Shown here piece after piece: positions 18,302 to 30,302 of a stretch of 64,000 nucleotides of DNA (positions are counted from its first letter, which is position 1; each line of letters begins with the position of its first letter). A model generated the notes under the pieces. That model was given only the letters and a program-made list of their open reading frames with translations, ran no database searches and was not told the origin of the DNA. Position numbers and translations under genes: made by a program. The stretch comes from Rhodobiaceae bacterium (lineage in GTDB: Bacteria > Pseudomonadota > Alphaproteobacteria > Parvibaculales > Parvibaculaceae). Where the stretch lies: positions 2,902,001 to 2,966,000 of the forward strand of contig CP030277.1 in the NCBI GenBank assembly GCA_003330885.1, written 5' to 3'.

Positions 18302-18880
18302 TTAAAGGTCGCCGGAGGCATCTGGGGAAGCTGGGGACAACTTGTCCACTCGAGCCTGCTCAATGGCAGGTAAAATCTTCTCAGTCAGGCTTGTCGGGTC
18401 AATCGCCCCTACATGCTTAAGGACAATCTTGCCCTCCCCATCAACAACGAACGTTTCCGGCACCCCGTAGACACCCCAGTCGATTGAGACCCGACCATCG
18501 CGGTCTGCACCGACCCGCTCGAATGGGTTGCCCAGCGTCGCCAGGAACCTCTGCGCGGCATCGCCACTGTCTTTGTAGTTGAGCCCAAAGATGGGAGCAC
18601 CGCTTTCCCGCGCCAGGGCTTCCAGCAGCGGATGCTCCTGACGGCAGGGCACACACCAGGACGCCCAGACATTCACCACGGTCACCTCACCCTTGAGGAG
18701 GTCATCTGTCGCAAACCCTGGCACACCCGTATCCGCAACAGCAGGAAGCGTGAAATCAGGCACGGGCTTGCCCAAAAGCGCTGAGGGAACCTCAGAAGGG
18801 TCTCCACCAAATATCGCAACATAAAAGAGAGTGGCGAGGCCCAAAAACCCCGCGATTGGCAGAAGCGTAGAGAGCTTCAT
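18302..18880 (-). CDS. ccmG: Thiol:disulfide interchange protein CcmG (DsbE)
   Basis: Periplasmic thioredoxin-fold protein that keeps apocytochrome c cysteines reduced for haem attachment. Residues 1-25 form an uncleaved signal anchor (LLPIAGFLGLATLFYVAIFGG). LLGKPVPDFTLPAV is typical, and the active site WCVPC lies in VVNVWASWCVPCRQEHP. GVYGVPETFVVD carries the cis-Pro loop. 192 residues. Its ATG overlaps the ccmD stop by 4 bp. Last gene of the minus-strand ccmABCDG cluster. The tail is Ser/Asp/Pro-rich. Confidence 0.95.
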   Translation of the reverse strand: MKLSTLLPIAGFLGLATLFYVAIFGGDPSEVPSALLGKPVPDFTLPAVADTGVPGFATDDLLKGEVTVVNVWASWCVPCRQEHPLLEALARESGAPIFGLNYKDSGDAAQRFLATLGNPFERVGADRDGRVSIDWGVYGVPETFVVDGEGKIVLKHVGAIDPTSLTEKILPAIEQARVDKLSPASPDASGDL

Positions 18881-19053
18881 GATCTTTTCCGCTCAGCGCG
18901 CGCCTCAAGCTCTGCAACCAGGCGCTTTTGTTTCTTGAGATCCAGCCAGCTTTGCAGGGCGAGACCTGACATCACAACAAAAGCGATCAGGAATGAGGAC
19001 CAAATGTAAGGCCCATACCCACCCATGTTGAAGAATTCTGTCCAGCTATCCAT
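18877..19053 (-). CDS. ccmD: Haem exporter protein CcmD
   Basis: A 58-residue gene read directly from the minus strand: ATG at 19053, TGA at 18877. It encodes MDSWTEFFNMGGYGPYIWSS followed by a hydrophobic segment (about 18-34) and the basic helix LDLKKQKRLVAELEARAERKRS. The FNMGGYGPYIW start and the positive C-terminus are the CcmD pattern. CcmD holds CcmC and CcmE together for release of haem to CcmE. It follows ccmC after 5 bp and overlaps ccmG by 4 bp, so order and spacing also fit. Confidence 0.93.
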   Translation of the reverse strand: MDSWTEFFNMGGYGPYIWSSFLIAFVVMSGLALQSWLDLKKQKRLVAELEARAERKRS

Positions 19054-19058
19054 GGAGT

Positions 19059-19790
19059 TTACGCCGCTGCCTGTTGCATCTGAAGCGTCCGTACTTTGCG
19101 TCGCAGAATTTCCGCCCGCATGCGCACCATCAAGACGCCGATAAAGAAAAACGTGAAGCCCAAGGCGACAACAAAAAGCGGCCAGAGCAGAGACGAATGA
19201 ATGGTCGGTCCATCAAGACGGAAGACACTTGCAGGCTGATGCAGCGTGTTCCACCAATCAACCGAAAAGCGGATGATCGGCAGATTGACCGCGCCCACAA
19301 TCGCGAGCACCGCGGCGACGCGCGCCGCCCGGTTTGGGTCTTCGATCGTCGCCCAAAGCGCCATATAGCCGAGATAGATGAAGAGCAGCACCAGTGTCGA
19401 CGTCGTCCGCGCATCCCACACCCAATAAGTGCCCCACATGGGCTTGCCCCACAACCCACCCGCAACGAGGGCGAGGAAGGTGAAAACAGCGCCGATGGGC
19501 GCCGCGGACTTCGCGGCCACATCTGCCAGCGGATGACGAAAGATCAGCGCCACAATGCTCGAAGCCACCATGGTCCCGTAACCAAACTGAGAAAGCCAGG
19601 CAGAAGGCACATGCACAAACATGATCCGCACACTGTCACCCTGCTGATAGTCAGGCGGCGCGACGAAGAAAGAAAGATAGAGACCGATCCCAATACCTGC
19701 CGCCGCAAGCGCCCAGACATAGGGCAACACAATCGCGGAGAAGTTCATAAACCGCGTCGGATTGGCATATGTGTGAATTGACCAGGCCAT
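19059..19790 (-). CDS. ccmC: Haem exporter protein CcmC
   Basis: Inner-membrane protein that hands haem to CcmE in cytochrome c maturation System I. It has about six transmembrane helices in 243 residues. The tryptophan-rich periplasmic motif is GKPMWGTYWVWDARTTSTLVLLFIYLGYMAL. Flanking histidines, for example in MFVHVPSAW and NTLHQPAS, match the axial haem-ligand positions of the family. It lies 5 bp before ccmD and 85 bp after ccmB. Confidence 0.95.
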   Translation of the reverse strand: MAWSIHTYANPTRFMNFSAIVLPYVWALAAAGIGIGLYLSFFVAPPDYQQGDSVRIMFVHVPSAWLSQFGYGTMVASSIVALIFRHPLADVAAKSAAPIGAVFTFLALVAGGLWGKPMWGTYWVWDARTTSTLVLLFIYLGYMALWATIEDPNRAARVAAVLAIVGAVNLPIIRFSVDWWNTLHQPASVFRLDGPTIHSSLLWPLFVVALGFTFFFIGVLMVRMRAEILRRKVRTLQMQQAAA

Positions 19791-19874
19791 ATCAGTCTGA
19801 TGTAGCCCGCCAAGTGCAGCCCAGCAAGTATCCTTCTGGGGGCATGTCGCCGCAGGTTTCCATGTCTCTACTCC

Positions 19875-20549
19875 CTATTTTACCGCAACTCTGAGCGCCG
19901 CAGCACCGCCAACAGGCCCCACCACGAGGGACGCAAGGCTGACAGCCCCCAGCAAAAGTAGGGATTGGCCGCCCAAATCGCCGGGAACTGCCACAAGGGC
20001 GGCGCGACTAGCACTGACGCCAAAGATAAGCACCGGCACGTAAAAGGGCAGCACAAGCAGCGAGATGAGAAGTCCCCCACGCCGGACCCCAACAGAAAGA
20101 GCAGCCCCCACTGCCCCCAAAAGAGACAGAGCAGGTGACCCAATCAACATGGCGCCCATCAGGGGTAACATGCCTTCAAGAGGGAGATTGAGCATAAGCC
20201 CCAATATCGGCGCGGCAATCACCAGCGGCAGACCTGTGGTGAGCCAATGGCTCACTGCTTTTGCCAGTACCGTGAGCTCCAGCGGTTGGGGTGCCAAAAC
20301 CAGCAGATCAAGCGTCCCGTCTTCCTGGTCTGCCTGAAACAACCGATCAAGCGTCAGCAGAGCCGAGAGCAAGAGCGCGACCCACAACATGCCGGGTGCG
20401 ATGCGGGTGAGGAGATTGAGGTCCGGGCCAATCCCGAAAGGGACAATCGACAAGACAATCAGAAAGAAGAAGACCGCCATCCCGCCACCGCCGCCAACCC
20501 GCGTGGCAAGGCGCACATCACGTTGCACCAATGCGAAGAAGGCGTTCAT
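19875..20549 (-). CDS. ccmB: Haem exporter permease CcmB
   Basis: Membrane component of the CcmAB ABC transporter that releases holo-CcmE from CcmC. The 224-residue protein has about six hydrophobic helices and the family start MNAFFALVQRDVRLATRVGGGGGMAVFFF. The landmark LDRLFQADQEDGTLDLLVLAPQPLELTVLAKAVSHWLTTGLPLV is near the middle. Its ATG overlaps the ccmA stop by 4 bp, so the ATPase and permease are coupled. Confidence 0.94.
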   Translation of the reverse strand: MNAFFALVQRDVRLATRVGGGGGMAVFFFLIVLSIVPFGIGPDLNLLTRIAPGMLWVALLLSALLTLDRLFQADQEDGTLDLLVLAPQPLELTVLAKAVSHWLTTGLPLVIAAPILGLMLNLPLEGMLPLMGAMLIGSPALSLLGAVGAALSVGVRRGGLLISLLVLPFYVPVLIFGVSASRAALVAVPGDLGGQSLLLLGAVSLASLVVGPVGGAAALRVAVK

Positions 20550-21184
20550 GTCAGCGCCCCTACATTGCTGCTCAAGTCCAGCGTTCGCGTGCCTTCAATT
20601 CCGAGATCAACATGGGTCGCCGCAAGAATACTCCCCCCCGTCTTGAGGTGGGCTCGCATAAGATCGCTAAGCGCTGCAATGCTCGCTGTATCAAGGGACA
20701 CAGTGGGTTCATCAAGAAGCCAGAGCGGCCGGTCTATGAGCGCCAACCGCGACAGGCCCAATCGCCGCTTTTGACCCGCCGACAGCACCCCGGCCGGCAG
20801 ATGACCCAGATGGCTAAGACTGAAAACCTCGAGGGCTTCCTCCACCCGCGCCCCAGAAACACCATAAAACTCCGCCCAAAAACTCAAATTTTCAGACACG
20901 CTGAGCGGTGCTTTCACCGCATCCAAATGCCCCGCATAGAGCACAACATCCGCGATGGTTTGGTCTTCGCTCGTCCCGTCCAAATTGATTTCGCCATCAG
21001 TTATCTCCAGCACCCCCGCAAGCTGCCGCAGGAGGCTCGATTTCCCAGACCCATTAGGGCCCACAAGGGTCAGTATCTCGCCAGGTGCGACTTGAAAGGA
21101 GAGATCGCGAAAGACCTCACGCTCACCACGCACGCAGGAAAGCTTCGCGACGGTGAGACCCACCAGCGGCTTAGATGTCGTCAA
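20546..21184 (-). CDS. ccmA: Cytochrome c biogenesis ATP-binding protein CcmA
   Basis: ATPase of the CcmAB complex. Walker A is GPNGSGKSS, the signature is LSAGQKRRLGLSRL and Walker B is LWLLDEP. A longer frame to 21418 exists but lies inside the upstream gene. TTG at 21184 (reading (M)[16 protein letters not shown]) has GAGG about 8 nt upstream and gives 212 residues, the usual size. This start overlaps the 3' end of the crotonase gene by 14 bp. GTG further in lacks a Shine-Dalgarno. Start confidence is moderate, identity high. Confidence 0.92.
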   Translation of the reverse strand: MTTSKPLVGLTVAKLSCVRGEREVFRDLSFQVAPGEILTLVGPNGSGKSSLLRQLAGVLEITDGEINLDGTSEDQTIADVVLYAGHLDAVKAPLSVSENLSFWAEFYGVSGARVEEALEVFSLSHLGHLPAGVLSAGQKRRLGLSRLALIDRPLWLLDEPTVSLDTASIAALSDLMRAHLKTGGSILAATHVDLGIEGTRTLDLSSNVGALT

Positions 21185-21977
21185 AATTACCGCCTCGTCC
21201 CTTACCACTCGCAAACCGCGTCGCTCCGGCAACGGTTTCACCTGAGGCGAGCACTGCGCGCCCTCGCATGGTTTCGCCTGCCATTGCCTGATCATAAGGC
21301 AGGTCCCACTGCTCATATGCAGACATCCTGTCACTGCGCAGACAATTCTGAGGGAACCGCGCCATGTCAGCTGCGAGTTTTTCAGCCGCTGCACGTCCCT
21401 CGCCTGTCGGCACAACACGGTTCGCGAGGCCGAAGCTCAGCGCTTCATCAGCCTCCACCGGCCGACCCGTCAGGATCAGGTCCATCGCCCGCGAATGGCC
21501 AATAAGACGGGGAAGACGAACGGTCCCGCCATCGACCAAAGGCACACCCCACCGTCGGCAGAAAACCCCCATCACAGCATCTTCTTCCATAACGCGCATG
21601 TCGCACCAGAGCGCGAGCTCCATGCCGCCAGCAACGGCGTAACCGGAAATCGCACCGATCACCGGTTTTGAGAGCACCATGCGCGATGGCCCCATAGGGC
21701 CATCTGCTGCCAGGCGATCAAATTGAAGGCCTGTGCCTGCTGGCGGAACACCATTCCCATTGCCGCTGCCTTCCGCGACCGCTTTAAGGTCAGCCCCGGC
21801 GCAAAAAGTTCCGTTTGCCCCAACAAAAACCCCGACAGACGCCTCATCATCCCTTTCAAACGCGAGAAAGGCCTCTGCAAGTGCTTCGGCTGTTGCCCGG
21901 TCAACAGCATTTCGCACGTCTGGCCGATCGAGAATGACCGTCGTTACAGCGCCGCTTTTTTCTGTTCTTACTGCCAT
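21171..21977 (-). CDS. Crotonase-family protein (enoyl-CoA hydratase/isomerase fold)
   Basis: 268 residues from ATG 21977 ([11 protein letters not shown]), a likelier start than one 11 codons earlier. CoA-binding and oxyanion-hole motifs are [10 protein letters not shown] and [16 protein letters not shown]. The glutamate equal to rat crotonase Glu144 is present in GGMEL. The position of Glu164 reads Cys (VFCRRWG), so a classical hydratase mechanism is unlikely. [30 protein letters not shown] is typical of the family. It runs into ccmA with a 14-bp overlap. Substrate unknown. Confidence 0.85.
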   Translation of the reverse strand: MAVRTEKSGAVTTVILDRPDVRNAVDRATAEALAEAFLAFERDDEASVGVFVGANGTFCAGADLKAVAEGSGNGNGVPPAGTGLQFDRLAADGPMGPSRMVLSKPVIGAISGYAVAGGMELALWCDMRVMEEDAVMGVFCRRWGVPLVDGGTVRLPRLIGHSRAMDLILTGRPVEADEALSFGLANRVVPTGEGRAAAEKLAADMARFPQNCLRSDRMSAYEQWDLPYDQAMAGETMRGRAVLASGETVAGATRFASGKGRGGNFDDI

Positions 21978-22101
21978 CTCGCTACCCGTTCTCAATTGCC
22001 TCAAAACCATCCCAAACCAAAGCGGCCTGGGGACACATATTTTTGCTCATTATCCGTCATATTGCCCCCTTCCGGCCATAGCCTTCCTACATGTTTCTGA
22101 C

Positions 22102-22107
22102 TATAGT
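22102..22107 (+). promoter_or_regulatory. Possible -10 element of the acnA promoter
   Basis: TATAGT lies about 70 bp before the acnA start in the divergent spacer with the crotonase gene. The region 17 bp upstream (TAGCCT) is a poor -35, so an activator may be needed. GAGGAG (22161-22166) is the Shine-Dalgarno of acnA. Confidence 0.25.
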
Positions 22108-22176
22108 CCGCCCGTCGATTGGCGCGGGCGCGCCATTTGGCGCAGCACCACATTTTTTTCGAGGAGAGCGGACCCC

Positions 22177-25458
<3,282 letters not shown>

Positions 25459-25459
25459 C

Positions 25460-25506
25460 GCATTTCCGAGCAAAAGTGGGTCGCGGTTTTGCGGCTCGGG
25501 AAATGC
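25460..25506. repeat. Dispersed palindromic repeat, copy 2
   Basis: Starts one base after the acnA stop. GCATTTCC and GGAAATGC arms enclose AGCAAAAGT and GGTTTTGCGG. Same family as the copy at 3310. Confidence 0.8.
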
Positions 25507-25541
25507 GCCACGAAAGAGTCTGGCGATAAACGACAGAAATT

Positions 25542-25576
25542 GGGGCGTTCCAGCTATCTGGAGCGCCCTTTTTTTG
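25542..25576 (+). terminator. Intrinsic terminator after acnA
   Basis: GGGCGTTCCAG pairs with CTGGAGCGCCC across four bases and is followed by seven T residues. It ends the acnA message about 85 bp after the stop. Confidence 0.85.
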
Positions 25577-25631
25577 TGTGGAAAGCATATCCAGCCGACC
25601 TGATTGGTTCAGAAACACGACAAAGTCCAAA

Positions 25632-25674
25632 GCGTTTCCAGCAAAAGTTGCCGACTTTTGCGGTTCGGAAACAC
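25632..25674. repeat. Dispersed palindromic repeat, copy 3
   Basis: Arms CGTTTCC and GGAAACA around AGCAAAAGT and ACTTTTGCGG. It follows the acnA terminator. The 302-bp gap 25459-25760 holds only copies 2 and 3, the terminator and the short DUF1223 leader. Confidence 0.75.
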
Positions 25675-25760
25675 GACACCAAAAGGTAAACGGGCGCGCT
25701 CACATTAGCCTCACCTCAAATTTACTCGCCTGAAGGTTTGAGCCTTCCTATGTTGGATCC

Positions 25761-26507
25761 ATGAAAAACCTCCTTGCCAAATCCGCCCTCGTTCTGGGCA
25801 TCAGCCTGTGCACCATGACCTCCCTTGCCCAAGCCGGAGAGCGTCCAATTGTCGTGGAACTCTTCACAAGCCAAGGCTGTTCATCTTGCCCACCGGCAGA
25901 TGCATTCCTGAACGATCTGGCAAAACGCGAAGACGTGCTTGCCCTCTCCCTACCCGTAAACATCTGGGACTATCTCGGCTGGCGCGACACTCTTGCCAAA
26001 CAGGCATTCACTGACCGCCAGCGCGCCTACGTTCAAAACCTCGGTGGCCGGTCCGTCTACACGCCGCAAATGGTGATTGATGGCGTAGAAGATGCCGTCG
26101 GCTCAAGAACGGGCCACGTGAACAGCGCCATCGAACTTCGCCGCGAAATGAGACAAGAAGACGTCGCTGTTGAATTTGTAGCGGACGGCGACAGCGTTCA
26201 GTTGAATGTCGGCGCCCTTACAACGGACCAAGAGGCAACACTCTGGCTCGTTCGCTACGTGAAGGAAACACCCGTCGTCATTGAACGCGGCGAAAATTCA
26301 GGCGAGACCATTACCTATTCCAACGTGGTGCGAGAGATGGTCCCCGTCGGCATGTGGAAAGGTGAAGCGATCAGCCTCACCCTGCCAAAGAGTGACCTTG
26401 TTGGGCCCGAAAGCGGTGGGGGTTATGATGGCTGCGCCGCCATCCTTCAGGTGGAAGGCAATGGTCAGATCCTCGGCGCCGCACGCCTGGACATGAGCAC
26501 TCTCTAG
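25761..26507 (+). CDS. DUF1223 thioredoxin-like secreted protein
   Basis: 248 residues. A cleavable signal peptide is evident (MKNLLAKSALVLGISLCTMTSLAQA, cut before GERP). The mature part begins PIVVELFTSQGCSSCPPADAFL, the DUF1223 signature with a CSSC motif at about residues 41-44 in a thioredoxin-like fold. VYTPQMVIDG follows. The family is periplasmic and uncharacterised. The CxxC suggests thiol-disulphide or metal chemistry. It is convergent with the DUF4340 gene. Confidence 0.88.
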   Translation: MKNLLAKSALVLGISLCTMTSLAQAGERPIVVELFTSQGCSSCPPADAFLNDLAKREDVLALSLPVNIWDYLGWRDTLAKQAFTDRQRAYVQNLGGRSVYTPQMVIDGVEDAVGSRTGHVNSAIELRREMRQEDVAVEFVADGDSVQLNVGALTTDQEATLWLVRYVKETPVVIERGENSGETITYSNVVREMVPVGMWKGEAISLTLPKSDLVGPESGGGYDGCAAILQVEGNGQILGAARLDMSTL

Positions 26508-26510
26508 ACG

Positions 26511-27626
26511 TCAGGGCGCTGTTGGTTCTGTAACCGGGCGGGTCAAACCGCCAATTGTCTGCGTAAGCCGCGAGCCAAGGTTTTGCTCAAGCTTGTACGC
26601 CCAATCACCCATTTGCTCATTAATCTCGGCGATCTCTGCATCCAGCGCACTCGTGTCTGCATCCTCAGCGATCATAGAACGGTCAGCGGACGCAACAATC
26701 TTTGCCCACATCCCCGTATTGGCGCCTGCCATTGTCAAGGTGAGCTTCAATCCGTCAAAGGTCACGATTTCTGCAACCGGCGGATTGTTGAAGATGATGG
26801 ACTCAACCGGCACAGCATCCAGAAACTCAAAACTTGCAAAGGCTGTGGCGCTCGCGTTCACAACAGGCGCGCCCCGCGAGACAGATCCGACAGGCAGGTT
26901 TTCAACAACAAAATTTGGATGATCCGGCGAAGAACGGGACAAGATCGCTGGGTTGTCAGATATCGACCACAGGGTCACTTTGGCAATACGCTCTTGAGGA
27001 AGCGTCACAACAGTTGGATCAAGCCAGTTGGCGACATCCTTGTCGAGAGAGATTGACCCCCGCGCTAGCCAGGTCTGGTCTTCCCCATCGCGGCGCACAT
27101 AGAGAAAGCCACGCCCTTGAAGGTCAGCCGTGGATTCGACGATTTCGCCCGCAAGAAGTCCAGCAATCTCATTTCCGTCTTTATCAAGCAATTGTACCCG
27201 AACCGCTCTGCCAAGATTTTCTGGTTCCAGTAGACCAAGATTGCGATGCCACTCAGGGTTGGAGGTGCGCGGTTCAAATGCTTCAAGTTCTGTCAGGCCC
27301 AGAATGGTCTTACGAACCCGATCTACGCGGGCAGGATAACCCTCGCGCTGCAACACGCGCCAAACGCCTTCATCATCGCGCTCAATGGTGATATTGGCCG
27401 TGCCCTGCATGCCCTGACCGGTCGTATAAACAAGCCGCGTTGCTTGGCCCACCTTCTCGTTCAGGTCAGGAAAAAAGAGCTCCGGATCAAAACGAACTGA
27501 CGTCGCTTCACGCTGCGTTGCAAGAACAATTGCCGCGGCCACAACAAAGAAAAGCGTCACCGCCGCCAACAGCAGCAAATTGCGAAGCGGGCCTGGTGCG
27601 CGCAGCGTATCCTGTATCTTAGCCAT
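26511..27626 (-). CDS. DUF4340 domain protein of a Gld-like ABC system
   Basis: 371 residues. One N-terminal transmembrane helix (about 17-38, LLLLAAVTLFFVVAAAIVLA) anchors a periplasmic domain with DUF4340 features (VWRVLQREGYPARVDRVRKTILGL, LEAFEPRT, KVTLWSISDNP). It is the last gene of a minus-strand set: ATPase, permease, GldG-like, DUF4340. In other bacteria these four are usually together. The transported substrate is not known. It lies 11 bp downstream of the GldG-like gene. Confidence 0.85.
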   Translation of the reverse strand: MAKIQDTLRAPGPLRNLLLLAAVTLFFVVAAAIVLATQREATSVRFDPELFFPDLNEKVGQATRLVYTTGQGMQGTANITIERDDEGVWRVLQREGYPARVDRVRKTILGLTELEAFEPRTSNPEWHRNLGLLEPENLGRAVRVQLLDKDGNEIAGLLAGEIVESTADLQGRGFLYVRRDGEDQTWLARGSISLDKDVANWLDPTVVTLPQERIAKVTLWSISDNPAILSRSSPDHPNFVVENLPVGSVSRGAPVVNASATAFASFEFLDAVPVESIIFNNPPVAEIVTFDGLKLTLTMAGANTGMWAKIVASADRSMIAEDADTSALDAEIAEINEQMGDWAYKLEQNLGSRLTQTIGGLTRPVTEPTAP

Positions 27627-27637
27627 AAGCGCTCTCC

Positions 27638-29563
27638 TTAAAGTCCAGCGCGGCGTTTCCGCCGCTGCGCGCGAAGAAGCGCCAATACCAATGCAAGCCC
27701 CGCAATCAAGAGCGGAACAAGCGCCACATTTACAAACCGTATTGTGGATCCGAGATCTTCAATGCCACGGCGCAGATTGCGCTGCACATCGCGAAGAGCT
27801 GTCCGGCTCTCGGCAAGCTCCGCCCGGAACTGCCGGATTTCCAGAGCTTCGTCTTCAGAGAGGAATTCCTCAACATCTGCGCCGGCTGGTGCCCGCGTCT
27901 GAAGAGCCGCAAGTCTTTCTTCAGTCTCTGCGATCTTGGCCTGAAGCGCCTCTTCTTCGGCAAGGAAGGTGGCTTCAGCCTCCCGTCGCAGCTCGTCCAC
28001 CACCAGGAAGGGTCGTTCGGATTTTTCACGCGCGCGCAGAGAAATGAGATCGTTAGACCCCATCAGATTGTCCACCGCATTCAGAATGAAGGTCGCATTA
28101 TCCGCCATCGGGATCGCGATCCGTTCACCGAGATAGCTCTGTTCTTGTACCCAGAACCGGTCATCAAAAATCTCGGAGTCCGCAACAATGATAAGATTGG
28201 CATTCTCTTTCGATTCCGCGAGATGGTCTTCAGCAGTTGGCGACGTGCCAGGCTGGGCATCTTCACTCGGTGGCGGCGGACCATCGGCGAATGCCGACTT
28301 GAGCGGCCCGGCAACACGCGCGGCAATCACATAAGCCTCATCCGTTGGCTCAAAGGCCCGAAGGAGCGCGTCCGGCGTCGGGCCGGTTTTCACAAATTCC
28401 AGGTCCAGCAACATCGAATCTGTCGATGAACTCAGGATGGGAGAAAAACTTGTCGTCGCATCTGCGCGCTGAACAAGGTGCCCCACTGTGCCGAGATTAA
28501 GCCGGTCAATATCTGCCGTGACAACATCGTCACTATTGGCATCATCAGGGCCAAGCGCCATCCAGACCACATAATCCGTCTGCTGGCGACGCACATTCCG
28601 CCCTGCCTGCACCCGCTGCGCATTATCTCTGTCGCCAATCACCTTTGTTGGGTCAAGGTCCACGCCCCAGCTGGCCATCAGCTGATCAAGGCTGGAGGCT
28701 TCCGTATATCCCTGCACGGGCTGACCATTCGGACCTGCTGTGAGGCTGACTTCAGAATGCGGATCCAGAAACACAAGAGCGCGACCGCCACGCATCATGA
28801 ACTGGTCAATGGCATATGTTGTTTGCTCATCCAGCGGTTTGGGATGGGCAATCATCACAACGTCAATGGAGTTGGGAATAGAGTCAAAATCCTGCTCGAG
28901 GAACTCGAGGGAGAACCGGTCTAACAGCTCGTCATAGATAAGAAAGGACTGGCTCTCGCCACGCATAGCCGCCTGCAAACCACCCGCACCCGTATCCAGC
29001 GGAATGTTGGTGACAATCCCGAGCACCGGCTTTTCAGGACGTTTCAAGTTCTGGATGAGGCGGGCGACATCATATTCCAGATATTCTTCCCGCTCGTCGG
29101 TGAAAAAAGGAATAGCCTCCAGCCCGTCGACCAGATTACTCCCCGCAAGCCCGAAATAGATGACTTCGCCTTCTGTCGTCGGCGCACCTTTGAGACCCAG
29201 CGATTGAGCCCGATCTTCGTCTTCAGAGAAAGGCTCAGGGTCAACAACCTCGAGAACGAGATTGCCGTCAGAATAGGAGCGCATCTCTTCGAGAATATCG
29301 CGCACACGGCCCGCATAGGTGCGGATCCGGGGATAATCCGTCGCCAAAGATTCCGAGAAGAAGAAACGCAGTGTTATCGGCTCTTCAATCTCTTGCAGCA
29401 TATTCCGCGTGCCATCAGAAAGCGTAAACAAGGAGCTTTGCGTCAAATCGATCCGGCTTGTGCGAAACGAAATGTTCGAGAAGAGGTTCACGGCCACAAA
29501 GAAGACCGCAAGCAGGACAAGCGTCGCAATGGAAATGGCGCGGCGAGAGATTTGCGTATTCAT
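27638..29563 (-). CDS. GldG-like ABC accessory protein
   Basis: 641-residue membrane protein of the 'ABC-type uncharacterised transport, gliding motility auxiliary component' group. An N-terminal helix (about 11-30) is followed by SLFTLSDGTRNMLQEIEEPITLRFFFSE, the GldG-type periplasmic domain. A region with MMRGGRALVFLDPHSE resembles the ThuA-like/DUF domain of these proteins. A coiled-coil stretch (LAEEEALQAKIAETEERLAALQTR, about 535-600) precedes the last helix (VALVPLLIAGLALVLALLR). It lies 4 bp from the permease gene. Confidence 0.86.
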   Translation of the reverse strand: MNTQISRRAISIATLVLLAVFFVAVNLFSNISFRTSRIDLTQSSLFTLSDGTRNMLQEIEEPITLRFFFSESLATDYPRIRTYAGRVRDILEEMRSYSDGNLVLEVVDPEPFSEDEDRAQSLGLKGAPTTEGEVIYFGLAGSNLVDGLEAIPFFTDEREEYLEYDVARLIQNLKRPEKPVLGIVTNIPLDTGAGGLQAAMRGESQSFLIYDELLDRFSLEFLEQDFDSIPNSIDVVMIAHPKPLDEQTTYAIDQFMMRGGRALVFLDPHSEVSLTAGPNGQPVQGYTEASSLDQLMASWGVDLDPTKVIGDRDNAQRVQAGRNVRRQQTDYVVWMALGPDDANSDDVVTADIDRLNLGTVGHLVQRADATTSFSPILSSSTDSMLLDLEFVKTGPTPDALLRAFEPTDEAYVIAARVAGPLKSAFADGPPPPSEDAQPGTSPTAEDHLAESKENANLIIVADSEIFDDRFWVQEQSYLGERIAIPMADNATFILNAVDNLMGSNDLISLRAREKSERPFLVVDELRREAEATFLAEEEALQAKIAETEERLAALQTRAPAGADVEEFLSEDEALEIRQFRAELAESRTALRDVQRNLRRGIEDLGSTIRFVNVALVPLLIAGLALVLALLRAQRRKRRAGL

Positions 29564-29567
29564 GTCT

Positions 29568-30302
29568 CTATCCCGCCTTCTTCATATCGACAATGATGCC
29601 ACAGGCCACCAGCCAGACGCCGATCAGTGTCACGAAATAGATAATGTCCCGGAGATCAATCACCCCTTCGACTATCGCTTCAAAGTGCGTGAGGAAGCTA
29701 AAGGACGCAATCGTTGTCAAAACTGCCTGGGGTGCCCAGACCGACACGAAGTCAGTCACGATGGGAAGACCAGAGACTGTAAAGAGGAAACAGACAACAA
29801 CGCTCACCACAAAGGCAATCACCTGGTTGCGCGTTGTCGCCGAAATGCAGGAACCAATCGCGAGATAGCCACCCGCCATAAAGAAAGAACCGACATAGCC
29901 CGCGAGGATCACCCCATGATCCGGATCACCGAGATAGGCAACTGTCAGCCACATGGGGAATGTGAGCGAGAGCGAAATGCCTGCAAACACCCAGGCCGCC
30001 AGAAACTTGCCGAGCACAGCTGACCAGAGCGGAATAGGCAGCGACAACAACAACTCAATGGTGCCGACCCGACGTTCTTCTGCCCAAAGGCGCATGGCGA
30101 TAGCCGGGATCAAAAAGAGGTAGAGCCAGGGATGAAACTGGAAGAACCCTTTCAGGTTCGCCTGCCCCGCCTCAAAGTGCCCGCCCAGATAAAAGGTGAA
30201 GCCACCAACGCAAAACAGAAAAATGATCATGAACACGAAAGCGAGTGGCGTAGCAAAATAGCCCGCCAGTTCCCGTTTGAAGATCGCAAGCGTCTCTCTC
30301 AT
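29568..30302 (-). CDS. ABC-2 type permease (GldF-like)
   Basis: 244-residue inner-membrane protein with about six helices, starting MRETLAIFKRELAGYFATPLAFVFMIIFLFCVGGFTFYLGG. RLWAEERRVGTIELLLSLPIPLWSAVLGKFLAAWVF is the typical ABC-2 permease loop. It pairs with the ATPase upstream, whose stop overlaps this ATG by 4 bp. It and GldG-like protein probably form the membrane part. Substrate unknown. Confidence 0.88.
   Translation of the reverse strand: MRETLAIFKRELAGYFATPLAFVFMIIFLFCVGGFTFYLGGHFEAGQANLKGFFQFHPWLYLFLIPAIAMRLWAEERRVGTIELLLSLPIPLWSAVLGKFLAAWVFAGISLSLTFPMWLTVAYLGDPDHGVILAGYVGSFFMAGGYLAIGSCISATTRNQVIAFVVSVVVCFLFTVSGLPIVTDFVSVWAPQAVLTTIASFSFLTHFEAIVEGVIDLRDIIYFVTLIGVWLVACGIIVDMKKAG

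Noticed and set aside
20531-21505. Plus-strand 324-codon frame
   Set aside because: It is antisense to ccmA and the crotonase gene.
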